This document shows, one piece after another, positions 43,839 to 55,201 of a DNA stretch of 64,000 bases; position 1 is the stretch's first letter, and each line of letters begins with the position of its first letter. The stretch is taken from positions 165,500,967 through 165,564,966 of the forward strand of contig NC_133655.1 of assembly GCF_009905375.1 (NCBI RefSeq). Reading direction: 5' to 3'. The position numbers and the translations under genes were made by a program. The notes beneath the pieces were generated by a model. It was not told where the DNA came from. It did not search any database and saw nothing but the letters and a program-made list of their open reading frames with translations. The stretch is from Apium graveolens (taxonomy: Eukaryota; Streptophyta; Magnoliopsida; Apiales; Apiaceae).

Positions 43839-44221
43839 TGAGGCTAAGGACTGAGCTCCCATGAGCTTTATTCTCTCCAAGTCAGGAGTAGCTACCACAT
43901 CGGTGAAGTCCTTGGGAGTTACGTCGTGGTAAGACCAATCCTAGGCGTGCTTCATGGATCCAACCACGGTATCCCCTCGGCAAAATTCCCAAAGAGGCTG
44001 AAAGGCGCCCGTAGAAGCAGAGACAGGAGCAGCAGCAGTGATAGGGGCACTATGGGCTTCAACTCCCTCAGCTGGAACCTCCACCATGGGCTCCTTGTGC
44101 TTCCGTAGGAAGCTAGGCTCCGTAACCTTTCCTCGAGTGTCCAGACCCGCAAGGCGAGCCTTCTTCATCCTTGCAGTCTCCTCAACAAGAGGCACATTAT
44201 CCTCGTTGATTTCCTTAGCCG
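43839..44221 (-). pseudogene. Retand antisense gene, upstream exon
   Basis: A strong plant 3' splice site (TCTTGTTTTGCAG on the minus strand, AG at 44223-44222) opens the frame, and a GTATGA donor follows at 43838. The exon reads Ala-Lys-Glu-Ile-Asn-Glu, a basic segment (Lys-Lys-Ala-Arg-Leu-Ala-Gly), then an Ala/Pro/Ser-rich stretch, a Trp-Glu-Phe-Cys-Arg-Gly-Asp segment, one TAG, and Thr-Pro-Lys-Asp-Phe. More upstream exons should lie beyond 44296, where copia-C interrupts. The function is unknown; this is the same antisense gene as 35116-35545. Confidence 0.6.
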
Positions 44222-44295
44222 CTGCAAAACAAGAGAAAAAACAAAATAAGCGGTGTCAATAATGCATGAAAGAAAGTAAAAACGAGAAGGGAAGA

Positions 44296-44889
44296 TGTTG
44301 GATATATTTGAGATGTCATGTCTAATATGTTTCATGTTTAGTTTTCAGATCTTAACAAACAGGAAATATCAGTTCTTACTGGAATCATGACTTACTGGAA
44401 GTCAGGACTTAAGGATATCAGGACTTAGATTATCATAAGATAATATCAGAAGATGTATATCAGAACTTAAGTCCTGGAGGACTAACAGTTAAGGAAGGAA
44501 GCTGATTTATAGGAAAGAAGATCGAGACTAATACAGAAGAAAATATGCATGGAAAGAGTTAGAGGACTAGAAGAATTATATAAGATATCTGATTGATATA
44601 TTTTAGGAGACCGAATTATATTCCATATCAATTAAAAGTTATCTTATAACTGTGTGTCTATATAAACACAAACATAGGTTTATACTATATGTGTTACGAT
44701 CATCGAGAAGATCATACATTGTAACCTAGCAGCTCTTGTGATATTTGTTCATCACTGAGAGAGGACAGTTCCATTGTAACAGAGTTTATTATATCGAATA
44801 CATCTATTTTCTGTTACTTGTGTTCTAAATCGATTTGATTGTATTCTACACTGTATTCAACCCCTTCTACAGTGTTGTGTGACCTAACA
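44296..44889 (+). repeat. 5' LTR of copia-C
   Basis: 594 bp, TGTTGGATAT to GACCTAACA, with a TATA box (TATATAAA, 44659-44666). Clearly the same family as the inverted LTR at 54386-54993. Confidence 0.9.
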
Positions 44890-44891
44890 AG

Positions 44892-44904
44892 TGGTATCAG
44901 AGCC
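44892..44904 (+). promoter_or_regulatory. Primer-binding site of copia-C
   Basis: TGGTATCAGAGCC two bases after the LTR; initiator tRNA-Met type. Confidence 0.9.
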
Positions 44905-44943
44905 TATCTGTTAACACACATACAGTAAAGATCCAAAACAATC

Positions 44944-47269
44944 ATGTTTGAAGAAGCAGAAAATCCAACCAAGCCCGCCAAAACTGAAGAAACTCTAAAG
45001 ACTCAAACCCACAGTCGATATAAGACTATCAGGGTTCCCTTGTTGAGACCTTCTGAGTATCCCATATGGAAAGTGAAGATGGCTATGTTTCTAGAAGCTA
45101 CAGATCCAGAATACCTTAACAAAATTTATGAAGGACCCCATAAGACAACCAAGCTCTCTGTTATAGTTGCAGATCAGCCAGCAAAGACCATACCAAAGGA
45201 GAAAAGTGAATACACAGCTGAAGATATCTCATCTATTGCCAAGGATGCAAAGGTAAGGCATTTGCTATATAGTTCCTTTCAATGCAAGACTGCAAAGGAG
45301 ATATGGGATGCTTTGGAAACAAGGTGTCAGGGAACTGATGCAATCAAGAAAAATAGGAGGACTATACTTACTCAAGAGTATGAGCACGTTGACTCAAAAA
45401 GTGATGAGTCATTAACTAACTTATACGACAGGTTTGTCAAACTCTTGAATGATCTGTCACTGATGGACAAGGAATATGATATTGAAGATTCAAATCTAAA
45501 ATTCCTTTTAGCTCTTCCTAAAAGTTGAGATTTGAAAGCTACTATTATAAGAGATAACTATGCTCTTGATGAAACTACTCTTAATGAAATTTATGGTATG
45601 CTCAAGACTTATGAACTTGAGATGGATCAAAGAAGCAAGAGACATGGGAGAAAGTCAAGGAAAATTGCTTTTAAGGCTGAGGAGAAATCCTCTAAAGTGG
45701 TTGTCTCAAAGAAAGGCAAAGGAAAGGCTCTCATCATAAAATCTGATTCAGAATCATCAAGTTCTGATGATGATGATTCAGAAACTGAAAGTCTACCTGA
45801 AGTAGATGCTGATGAGGAGATGATGAAGTTGTGTGCTCTTATGGTGAAGGGTATCACAAAGATAGCCTACAGGAAATTCAGAAAGGGAAAGAAGTTTTCC
45901 AGGAAAGGTACAAGTTCTGATAAGAAGGGCTTCAGAAAATCTGAAGGCAAAGGAGGAAAGTCTGACAAAGGAGATTACTCAAATGTCAAATGCTACAATT
46001 GTGGTGAGAAAGGCCACATATCTCCTGACTGCAAGAAAGGAAAGAGTGACAAAGACAAGGCTCTTGTCAAAAAGAAGAAAAGCTGGACAAACACTTCAGA
46101 TTCTGAAGATGAGGAGAACTATGCCTTGATGGCAAATGCTGATAGCAGTTCTGATGCTACTGAGTTAAAGGTACCTCAAACAACTTATGTCTTTCATACT
46201 GATGATATTACTGAGTTGAGATTATATCTTAAAACCATGTTTATTAGTTACAGAGATCAAACTTTAACATGTGAAAGATTAACTTCTGAAAATCTTGCTT
46301 TTAAAAAGAGGAATGATTATTTAGAAAAAGAGTTAGTCATGTTCCATCAAACTCAGAAAGAAAGAGATGATACCTTTTATATTAGAGATGAATTGCTGAA
46401 AATGAATAAATCTCTAAAAACTGAGTTAGAAAAGGAGAGAGAGATTATCAGGACTTGGACTAACTCTGGTAGAGCAACTCAGGATATACTAAGTAGTGGA
46501 AATTGGAAAGAGGGCTTAGGTTATGGAGATGATAAAAGTGAAAAAGGAACTGAACAAGTTAAGCCAATTATTGTTAAACAAACTACTATGCCAAAGGTAA
46601 ATCCTGTTAAATTTGTAGCTAAAACTGTAAGTTCTGATTCTGAAAAGATGAAAGATATTGAGACATAAGTGATAGCAGAGTCAACTTCTGACAAATTAGA
46701 ATAGGATAAACCAGCTGTAGTTAACATAGACTTAATGACAAAAGAAGCAGCTTAAACATAAGCTGAAAGAAATTACCAGTGTGAACAAGGTAAAGGAAGC
46801 TAGGAAAAATAGGAATGGAAAGGAAGGTATGAATCAAAGCACCAATTATATTCCTGTTCCTAATGCTCCTAGAAAGAAATGTTATAACTATGGAAACTCT
46901 AACCATCTTGCTTCTTTTTACAGGAAGAATAAGAATATAAACTCTCTACCTCCTAAGTCAGGAGTTAAGAGTCAGTCTGTTAGGTTTAAGCCACAAAATC
47001 CTTGTTTTCATTGTGGTAGTACATGTCATTCCATTTATTCTTGTAAGGAATATCATAGTTTCTACTATGATTATTATCAGATAAAACCTTCTTTGAAGAA
47101 AGTTACTTTAATTCCTTCTAGTGTAAAGTATGATGTAAAGTCTGATACTGTAAAATCTGATAAGAAAAATGTTAGCATAAACTCTGATGTTAAATCCGCT
47201 GCAAATGTTAACAAACTTAATAAGGCCAAAGGATCCAAGCAAGTCTGGGTCCTTAAAACTAACCATTAG
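44944..47269 (+). pseudogene. gag of copia-C
   Basis: ATG 44944 to TAG 47267-47269, with a TGA at 45526-45528, a TAA at 46666-46668 and a frame change near 46750. The N-terminal DUF4219/UBN2-type gag has Leu-Leu-Arg-Pro-Ser-Glu-Tyr-Pro-Ile-Trp-Lys-Val-Lys-Met and Lys-Glu-Ile-Trp-Asp-Ala-Leu segments. A Ser/Asp-rich stretch (about 45740-45810) and a zinc knuckle Cys-Tyr-Asn-Cys-Gly-x-x-Gly-His-x(4)-Cys (about 45992-46030) follow. Next comes a coiled-coil region (46220-46440). Two further knuckle-like segments at about 46880 and 47003 have lost key residues. Long gag with several knuckles is usual in SIRE-like elements. Confidence 0.87.
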
Positions 47270-48742
47270 TGGTCTTTGTGATTACAAGACAACAAGAAGA
47301 ACATCCTAGTTATGGATAGTGGAAGTTCAGGACATATGACTGTAAATAAAGCCCTGCTATCAGACTTTGTGGAGAAAGCTGGCCCAGGACTTTCTTATGG
47401 AGATGGCAACTTTCGAAAAACTCTGGGATATGGAAAGATCAATCTTGGGAATGTCATCATTAAATTAGTAGCTCTAGTCTCAGGACTTAAACACAATATG
47501 TTGAGTATAAGTCAAATCTGTGATAGAGGTTATCATGTGGATTTCTTTGAAGAACACTGTGAAGTTATAAGTAATTCTACAGGCAAAGTGGTTCTGAAAG
47601 GTTACAGGCATGGTAACATTTATGAAGCCATACTTTCAACAAGTACTGATGGTTCTGCTATCTGTCTATTGAGTAAAGCATCAATTGAAGAAAGCTGGAA
47701 TTGGCACAAGAAACTCTCTCATTTAAATTTCAACAATATAAATGAGCTTGTAAAGAAAGATCTTGTGAGAGGACTGCCAAAAACAGTATTTGCTCCTGAT
47801 GGCCTTTGTGATTCATGTCAGAAGGCAAAACAAAGAAAATCTTCTTTCAAGAGCAAAACTGAGTCATTAATTCTTGAGCCTTATCACCTACTGCATGTTG
47901 ATCTATTTGGTCCATTCAATGTAATGTCTATTGCAAAGAAGAAATATGTTATGGTTATAGTGGATGAGTTCACAAGGTACACTTGGGTGTACTTCTTGCA
48001 CAAGAAGAATAAAACTGCATTTACTCTAATTGATCATGTCAGACAGCTGGATAAGTTGGTCAAAGATTCTGTTAAAATAATAAGGAGTGATAATGGCACT
48101 GAGTTCAAGAATTTGATTATGGAAGAGTTCTACAAAGAGCATGGAATCAAGAAGGAATTTTCTGCACCTGGAAGTCCACAGCAAAATGGAGTTGTAGAAA
48201 AAAAGAACAGGACTCTGATTGAAGCTGCACGAACTATGCTTGATGAAGCAAAGTTGCCAACTTATTTTTGGGCTAAAGCTGTACAGACGGCTTGTTTTAC
48301 TCAAAATGCTACACTCATAAACAAGCATGGAAAAATAACATATGAGATGGTGAAGAAAAAGAAGCCAAATCTGAAATACTTTCATGTATTTGGTTGCAAG
48401 TGTTTTGTTCTTAAGACTCATCCTGAACAGCTGTCAAAATTTGATCTAAAAGCTGATGAAGGAATCTTTGTTGGATATCCACTTTCCACAAAAGCCTTCA
48501 GAGTCTACAATTTAAGAACAAGGATTGTCATGGAATCTATCAATGTCTCTTTTGATGATAAGAAGATTACTGGACTTCAAGATTTCGATGATCATGATCA
48601 GCTGAGATTTGAGAATGAAGATTTAAATTCTGATTCTGGAAATTTTGATGACTTAAATCCTGATTGTGTAAGTTCTACTGGATTAAGTTCCGATGTCATT
48701 GAAACTATGGTAACAACTCCAAAGGAAAATGCACCTGTCTAG
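47270..48742 (+). pseudogene. Protease and integrase of copia-C
   Basis: A 476-codon open frame. Protease: Val-Met-Asp-Ser-Gly-Ser-Ser-Gly-His-Met (about 47310-47338); the Trp-Tyr/Val-Leu start normal before it is out of frame. Integrase zinc finger: His-Lys-Lys-Leu-Ser-His (about 47704) and Cys-Asp-Ser-Cys-Gln-Lys-Ala-Lys (about 47809). Core: Leu-His-Val-Asp-Leu-Phe-Gly-Pro-Phe (first Asp), Ile-Arg-Ser-Asp-Asn-Gly-Thr-Glu-Phe (second Asp), Gln-Gln-Asn-Gly-Val-Val-Glu-Lys (Glu), so the catalytic triad is complete. The C-terminus has Phe-Gly-Cys-Lys-Cys-Phe-Val-Leu and Gly-Ile-Phe-Val-Gly-Tyr. Confidence 0.92.
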
Positions 48743-48961
48743 GGGGAGCAAGCTGAAGATCCTACCACATCTCAAAGCTCTCGAGAAGTATCAGAACCTG
48801 TCACTGACTCTTCAAGTTCTGATTCATCTAGTTCTGATGAGCCAAATACTGATAATTCTTAAAGCTCTGATTCTACAACTCCTGAAAAATCAAACTCTGA
48901 TTCTGAAGTCTCAAAGAGCATAACTACAGGGGGAGCATCAGAAAATCCTGATGGAGATAGC
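48743..48961 (+). other. Ser/Asp-rich linker between integrase and RT in copia-C
   Basis: Pol continues here but with stops (TAG 48740-48742, TAA near 48860). The coding is Ser/Asp/Glu-rich with repeated AGTTCTGAT, and no domain is seen. Confidence 0.6.
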
Positions 48962-49902
48962 ATGGATCATGGGGGAGGATCCAGTTTTAGAGATCAACTT
49001 CCATCTGCAAGGAAATGGACTAAAGCACACACACCTAATTTAATCATTAGAGATCCTGAAGTAGGTGTCAGAACTAGAACTGCAACTTCAAATGAATGTC
49101 TCTATCATTCCTTTCTATCTAAGACTGAACCAAAGAAAGTGGAAGAAGCTCTTCAAGATGCTGACTGGGTGCAAGCAATGCCGGAAGAGTTAAATGAATT
49201 TGAAAGAAATAAAGTCTGGACCCTAGTGCCAAAACCAAAGAACAGATCTGTTGTAGGCACAAAATGGGTATTCAGAAATAAAACTGACAGTGATGGCATA
49301 ATTATAAAGAATAAAGCAAGATTGGTTGCTAAAGGCTACTCACAACAAGAGGGTATTGATTATGATGAAACATTTACACCAGTTGCTAGATTAGAAGCCA
49401 TAAGGATCTTTTTGGCTTATGCTGCTCACAAGAAGTTTAAAATCTTTCAAATGGATGTAAAAAGTGATTTTCTCAATGGAGAATTGGAAGAAGAGGTATA
49501 TGTTGAACAAACTCCAGGCTTGTAGATCCTAAATTTCCCAATCATGTCTACAGGCTTGACAAAGCACTTTATGGCCTTAAGCAAGCACCAAGAGCATGGT
49601 ATGAGACTTTAGCTCAATTCCTTCTGGAAAGTGGATTTCACAGAGGCACAGTTGACAAGACTTTATTCTACCTCAACCATGGAAATGACTTACTTTTGGT
49701 ACAGATATATGTTGATGATATCATATTTGGTTCTACAAATTCCAAACTTTGTGAGAAGTTTGCAAAGCTAATGCAGTCAAGATATCAAATGAGTATGATG
49801 GGAGAACTCAGCTATTTTCTGGGCCTTTAAGTCAAGCAAAATGATGAAGGCACTTTTATCTGTCAATCCAAGTACACCATAAATTTACTGAAGAAATTTG
49901 GA
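48962..49902 (+). pseudogene. Reverse transcriptase of copia-C
   Basis: Open from 48962 to TAG 49523-49525, then shifted. Trp-Val-Gln-Ala-Met-x-[23 protein letters not shown] and [12 protein letters not shown] give the N-terminal half with the first catalytic Asp. After the frameshift come Leu-Tyr-Gly-Leu-Lys-Gln-Ala-Pro-Arg-Ala-Trp-Tyr and the active-site Tyr-Val-Asp-Asp-Ile-Ile-Phe-Gly-Ser (about 49710). One more stop near 49828. The catalytic residues are intact but the frame is broken. Confidence 0.9.
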
Positions 49903-50664
49903 ATGCAAGATTGTTCAACTTCATCTACTCCCATGGCCACTGCAGCCAAGTTAGATAATGATACTGGTAAATCAGTAGATATTACTAACTACAGAGGTAT
50001 GATTGGCTCCTTACCCTATCTAATTGCATGTAGACTTGATATCATGTATGCTACCTGTCTTTGTGCAAGATTTCAAGCTGATCCAAGAGAACCTCACTTA
50101 ATAGCTGTGAAAAGAATTTTCAAGTACCTTAAGGGTACAGCTGATCTAGGATTGTGGTATCCTAGGGAATCAGATTTTAAGCTAATTGGTTACTCAGATG
50201 CAGATTTTGCAGGATGTAAAATAGACAGGAAAAAAACTAGTGGAAGCTGCCAATTTCTTGGAGGCAGATTGGTTTCTCGGTTTAGCAAGAAACAGAAGTC
50301 AATTTCCACATCAACTGCAGAAGCAGAATATATTGGTGCAGAAAGCTGTTGTGCACAGATTCTTTGGATGAAGAATCAGTTACTGGATTATGGGTTAGAA
50401 TTTTCTAAAATCCCTATTTACTGTGATAATCAAAGTGCAATTGCTATGACAGGTAATCCAGTTCAACACTTAATGACAAAGCACATCAGCATTAGGTACC
50501 ATTTCATAAGGGAACATGTGGATGAAGGTACAGTGTAATTGCATTTTGTTCCAACAGATCAACAGCTAGCAGATATCTTCACAAAACCCCTATGTGAAGC
50601 TACTTTTATAAGATTTGTAAATGAACTTGGAATGGTTCCAGGTTCTTTCTCTAAATCTTCTTAG
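49903..50664 (+). pseudogene. RNase H of copia-C (end of pol)
   Basis: Open frame 49903-50538, then a TAA and a short in-frame tail to TAG 50662-50664. It has Tyr-Arg-x-Met-Ile-Gly-Ser-Leu, Gly-Tyr-Ser-Asp-Ala-Asp-Phe-Ala-Gly, Ser-Thr-Ala-Glu-Ala-Glu-Tyr-Ile and Tyr-Cys-Asp-Asn-Gln-Ser-Ala-Ile, covering the catalytic Asp-Glu-Asp. The tail reads Asp-Gln-Gln-Leu-Ala-Asp-Ile-Phe-Thr-Lys, the usual copia pol end. The TAA at 50536-50538 is the only break. Confidence 0.9.
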
Positions 50665-52026
50665 TTTTTGTTCTCATGCATAAGACCTTATTATCAGTGT
50701 TTATAGATTGTATTATCTATATGTAATCCGTGCATAATTTGAAAATTCATAATGCTGATTGTTATCTGATGTGGATCTATATACTCTGATAAGTGTTTTG
50801 AATGTTCTGTGACTATTCAATCCAATGAGGATAATTGTGCTAGATGCTGACTTAGTAGTCTTTAACATACTAGAAATCTCATGTTTGAATTAGTTGTTTA
50901 TGTGGAAACTCATTAACACAAGCAGATTCTGATATTGAGCTTAGTCAAGTTTACTTTATGTATCTTATTACTAAGTCACAAACTAGATTCTTGTTTCTTA
51001 TCTGTCAAATTCTGAAGTCAGTAAATCTTAAGAATGAACTAAGTGCTGATAAGCCTCACTTATCAAAAGAAAAGAAAAGAAAAGAAAAGAATAAAAGTCA
51101 GGTACTCCTTTGAGATCTAGAGTAAATATGTAAAAGGGAAGACCCAAGTGCATTGCTGGTATTAAGTAATATGCATTAGAAAAGCAAAACTTTTTCTTAG
51201 TGACTTTTCACACTCTATGATTACTGGAGAAATACTCTGATAACAACATAAATTCTGATAAGCAGTCGTGTCTCACTTACACTGAGAAGCCACTGTAAAA
51301 AGGAATTTCAAAAGATGCATAAAATGAGCACAAATTTTGTTCTATAGTAGACATCATGACTGATGACAAATTTTAAGCATTTTTCTCAGTTATGTCTTAT
51401 TTCTAAGATGTACTGAAGTTTATCAGACTTTCATCTTTATCTAATATTTTGCTGAATGCACACACACTTTCACTCCATATGAATGATGAAAATTATTGTG
51501 GTGATTAAGTTGTTGTTGTCAAACAGTTAAGTGTCATTTGCATAAATTTCGAGGACAAGTTCTGATGGAAGTTCTGATGATTAAACTCTGAAGAAAACAA
51601 GTCAGTATTTGTATGAAGAATTACAGAACAAGATATTCACTTTTTGAGTACAGAAGCCATGTTCGGATGACTGTTAACATCTGATATAAGTTAAGTGTTG
51701 ATATTAAATCCTGATGGAATCCTTGATGCTTACGTGGCATTATTCTTTACTTGACTTATTTGTGGTAAAATCTGAAACAGTCAAATTTAAATCAGAATAT
51801 ATTTGGGTAAGATAAAAACAGTCATAATCATTTTGGGTTAGTGGTAAACGTGTATGTCTTGAAAAACTGCATGTGCATAGTAATTGTTAATTATTTCCCG
51901 TGCCATTAACTCCTGCTTTAACATTTTACTGACTGTTATTATTACACATTGGTCTAGGGAGACGAGGAATCATTATTTTTACTCTCAATAGTTAAACAGT
52001 CCTCGCGTCCCTTGGTCTTTCATTGG
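50665..52026 (+). other. Noncoding stretch of copia-C after pol
   Basis: About 1.36 kb without a gene. It contains an (AAAAG)n run at about 51064-51091 and two close AGTTCTGAT copies (51558 and 51570). Confidence 0.6.
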
Positions 52027-52034
52027 CTATTTAA
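52027..52034 (+). promoter_or_regulatory. TATA-like box upstream of the copia-C short ORF
   Basis: CTATTTAAAC lies about 80 bp before ATG 52111, with a TC/CA-rich leader between. The same layout is seen in copia-A. Confidence 0.4.
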
Positions 52035-52110
52035 ACTGACTACTCATCAAAGCCAAAGTCATCTTTCATTTTCTCACAAACTCACTTTCTTTTTATTCTC
52101 ATCAACAAAA

Positions 52111-52377
52111 ATGGTTCGTTTTAACTTGTTCATGAACTATGAAACTTTCAATATAAAGTTGAGTTGTGATGACTGGCAACAGGAGTGGCATGTCACCGCC
52201 ATTCCTGAAGAGCTCTGGAACTCAGTTCCACAAGAGGTTCACATAGACCTCTTGTTCTTTTCGATGGACTACCACCTTCATCTTGATCATTTGGAAGAGG
52301 AAAGGAGAGAAGCTCTCCGTTAGCAAGAACGGATCATCCGTCTTGCAGTGCTCTTTGTCAGCAGCAGAAGGAACTAG
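52111..52377 (+). pseudogene. Short accessory ORF of copia-C (89 codons, one TAG)
   Basis: Starts at ATG 52111. TAG at 52321-52323 lies before a Gln codon run and may be a changed CAG. The frame then runs to TAG 52375-52377. It has Trp-Gln-Gln-Glu-Trp, Ile-Pro-Glu-Glu-Leu-Trp-Asn, Phe-Phe-Ser-Met-Asp-Tyr-His and an acidic-to-basic helix (Glu-Glu-Glu-Arg-Arg-Glu). It is weakly but consistently similar to 167-547 in copia-A, in the same position relative to ORF3. No membrane segment or known domain. Function unknown. Confidence 0.6.
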
Positions 52378-52639
52378 TCGTTAGGCTTCTTAGACTAGGA
52401 CTAAGGCTCTTGATGTTAAGAATCTTAGAATAGGACTATCTTGTAATTTTTGCATGTAATTGATAAATTTCATGAAATGTACTAATCTATTCTATTAATG
52501 AAATTTCCTTTAAATTACAAGATTTTTTCTTTGTTTCTCAAATTATATGACTGTGCATTTTTAATTGCAATTTGTTAATCTTTACTTCATCGATTTTTAA
52601 CTTTATTCTGTGATGAATGTTTTGATTCAATTTTGATGA
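52378..52639 (+). other. Short noncoding gap between the accessory ORFs of copia-C
   Basis: AT-rich; nothing recognised. Confidence 0.5.
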
Positions 52640-54385
52640 TTTGAGGAAACAATTGAAGCACGGGTTCATGGATTTGAACCTGTGACAGATGTAGCTGAGA
52701 ATGTTACTTCTCAGAAAGAAACAGCACCTCAAAGTTCTGATACTTTGAAAAGAAAGAAATCTGTAAGTTCTGTTGTTGCTGAAGCAACTACTTCAGTGGC
52801 AAGGAGATTGAAGAAAATGAAGGCTGGGAGGTATTTGGCTAAGGCTCCATCAGAAGATACTGAAGAAGCTGAGGAAGGGGATCATGAATCTCTGATCTCA
52901 CAAGAACCAGTTATCATTGAAGCCCTTCCAACTCAAGCCAAAGATACTGCTAATGATACAGTTGTTACCCCTCATGTCTCTCCTATTAAAGCTACAGATG
53001 ATGCTAAAGAACAAACTGAAAATTCTGAGATATTCATAATTTGAATATACCTAAAGTTCTTTATCTGGAAGCTCCATCTACATCAAAGACACCAGCTCTA
53101 AAGATAAATTATGATCCTCGGAATTTAGATGATGTTATTCCTGAATCTCCAGTTGCTTCACACACTGTTGAGCTATCAGAACATCATGAGTCTTCCTCAA
53201 GTTCTGATGACAGTATTTCTGCTGAGCATCCAGTTCCTAATCTGGGCAAGGAAGAATTGGTGAAGAAATTTGTTGAAAAGGAAGCACCTATTCCTTGGGA
53301 GGATACTCACAGAGGTGTTGAGTGGACCAAGAAGTGGAATGAATCATATTTTATTCCATGTTCTAAAGTTCTGACAGAGCATATTGCAAAAGCTGATGAG
53401 TTGCTCATAAATGCTGATTTTAAGACACAACTCAAGATCACAACTCTGTCTACAAAATATCTTCAAGGTCTACATACTTCTACTCATGAAAAGGTTGATA
53501 CACTCAGAGAAAAAGTTGATAAGCTTGATCTACAGCTCAAGCTTGATAAGAACAGGTATATCAGACCTATTTCTGAGAAAGTTGAAGCCATTGAGAAAAC
53601 TCAAGAGGAGCAACATGCCCAAATTGCTGAGGTCCTGGCTAATCAAGCTTCTCAGAAAGCTCAATTGGATGAAATCCAATCTTCAGTTGAACTTCTTCTT
53701 TCTCTCTTACTTCCTGATGATGCTAAAAAGGGGGAGAAGGTAGTTAAGTCCAAATGCTCACCTACTTATGAACTGAAGAAAAAGGATGATAAAGGTGATG
53801 ACCAGGGAAACTCTGAAAAGAGCAGAGGTTAAAAAAAAGTTCAAAGAAAATCATCTATTCAGAATGAGTCAAGTTCTGATGTTGTGAATGCTCAAAGACT
53901 GAAGTTAAGTGCTGATAAACAAAGTCTGATGTCAAGTTCTGATATTCTGATTCAGTCAGGATCTGAAGACTCTCAGAAGTTTTTGCAAACTCTGAAGTTA
54001 AAGGGGAAGCAGTCTACTGTTTATTACAAAAATCCTAAAATCCAGACACTTCATGAGGAGATAGCTAGAAGATTATTTCTGAAACACAATCCAGGAATGG
54101 ATTTAGAAACTCTCGAGGAGGAAGAAGCTAAATTTGCTAAGAAGACAAATATTAAGTCTAAAGCTTCTGATGCAAAGAAACCTCCAAGGCCTAAGAAAAA
54201 AGGTATTGTGATCAAGGAAAAGTCAAATTCTAAAACTTCAAAGTTCAAGACTAGATCACAGACTGAGAGTGATCCCAAAGACAAAGGGAAAGGAAAAGTT
54301 GATGAACCAACCAAGGCACTGGACTTGAAAACTTCTCAAGATCTGATGAAACCAGTGTGCAAAATGGTTCAAGTAACTGATGATA
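52640..54385 (+). pseudogene. ORF3 of copia-C, unknown protein, truncated by copia-D
   Basis: The frame opens at 52640 after a stop, with no clear ATG, so the N-terminus seems lost compared with copia-D. There is a frame change near 53040, a TAA at 53830-53832, and a hard end at 54385 where the copia-D LTR begins. In order: an acidic Ser/Glu-rich part; Leu-Val-Lys-Lys-Phe-Val-x-(3)-Ala-Pro-Ile-Pro-Trp (about 53257-53297); Trp-Thr-Lys-Lys-Trp-Asn; Leu-Ser-Thr-Lys-Tyr-Leu-Gln-Gly-Leu-His; a coiled-coil stretch (53480-53690); Asp-Asp-Ala-Lys-Lys-Gly-Glu-Lys (about 53717-53741) then Lys-Cys; a Leu-Lys-Leu-Lys-Gly-Lys-Gln segment; Asn-Pro-Gly-Met-Asp-Leu-Glu; and a basic Lys-rich tail. Shared with copia-A and copia-D. 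I do not recognise a known domain; no signal peptide or membrane segment. Confidence 0.75.
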
Positions 54386-54993
54386 TGTTAGGTCACATAC
54401 ACTGTAGAGGGGGTGAATACAGTGTATAATACAATCAAATCGAACTTTAATATCTTAAGTAACAGAAAACAAACTTTATTGAAACAATAAACTCTGTTAC
54501 AGTATGGAACTGTTACCTCTCAGTGATGAACAAATATCACGAGAGCTACTAGGGTTACAATGAATAATCTTCTCGAATATAACACTTATAGTGTAAACCC
54601 TATGTCTGTGTTTATATACTACACAGTTACAAGATAATCGCTAATTGATATGGAATATAATTCTGCTTCCTAAAATATATCAATCAGATATCTTTTCTTC
54701 CAAGTATTCCATTCTTCACGGAACTCCTTCTTCATGCATATCTCTTCTTATGTTTATCTTGATCTTCTTTCCTTTAATCAGCTACTGTCCTTATCTGATC
54801 GTCCTTCAGCACTTAAGTTCTGATATCTAACTTCTGATGATTATCTCCTGATAATATAAGTACTGATATCCTTAAGTCCTGACTTCCAGTATAAGTACTG
54901 ATCAACGGTTAAGTACTGTTTTGTCCTGTTAAGTAAGATCTGAAATCTAAACATAAATTATATTAGCCATGACATTATCAAATATATCTAACA
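54386..54993 (-). repeat. 3' LTR of copia-D
   Basis: 608 bp; on the plus map it starts TGTTAGGTCA and ends TATCTAACA. TATA box on the minus strand (TATATAAA) at about 54611-54618. Clearly similar over its length to the copia-C 5' LTR read in reverse. Confidence 0.9.
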
Positions 54994-55006
54994 ATCTCCC
55001 CCAACT
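54994..55006 (-). promoter_or_regulatory. Polypurine tract of copia-D
   Basis: On the minus strand AGTTGGGGGAGAT abuts the 3' LTR. It proves the minus orientation. Confidence 0.85.
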
Positions 55007-55201
55007 TGTAAATTAGAATAATATACAAGTTTAACAGATATTTGATGATGTCAAAAACATTAAGTACAAATGCATGAGAATTAGACTAGATAACTACAAC
55101 TTACAATCCTTAAAGCTTTACCAATATTCAACTTCTGATAACAACTTCAGTCTGTACAAATATCAGAATTTAAGCAGTTGTAGATCTTCGACTTGGCTTC
55201 A

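Larger units (their letters stand above)
29984..44295 (+). mobile_element. Tat/Retand-like Ty3/gypsy retrotransposon with internal deletion and no visible 3' LTR
   Basis: 5' LTR (29984-30493), TGGCGCC-type primer site, gag, protease, archaeal-type RNase H, integrase, and an antisense gene between pol and the 3' end: the Tat/Retand plan. The RT core is deleted near 32911. A minus-strand solo LTR holding copia-B occupies 35546-43635. The sequence is cut at 44296 by copia-C, and the 3' LTR is not in the window. Confidence 0.85.
44296..54385 (+). mobile_element. Copia-C: SIRE-like Ty1/copia element with accessory ORFs, truncated at the 3' end
   Basis: 5' LTR, initiator-Met primer site, gag with a long C-terminal part, protease-integrase-RT-RNase H in copia order, then a ~1.4 kb noncoding stretch, a short ORF and ORF3. 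The integrase, RT and long-gag style fits the SIRE/Maximus lineage, whose members often carry an extra ORF after pol. It interrupts the Retand-like element and is itself cut at 54386 by copia-D. Confidence 0.88.

Noticed and set aside
48026..48421. A 131-codon minus-strand frame inside the copia-C integrase
   Set aside because: Complement of a coding region with intact catalytic residues.
54386..54993. This LTR as the 3' LTR of copia-C
   Set aside because: It is in the opposite orientation, and its polypurine tract is on the right side on the minus strand. A 3' LTR of copia-C would be in direct orientation.
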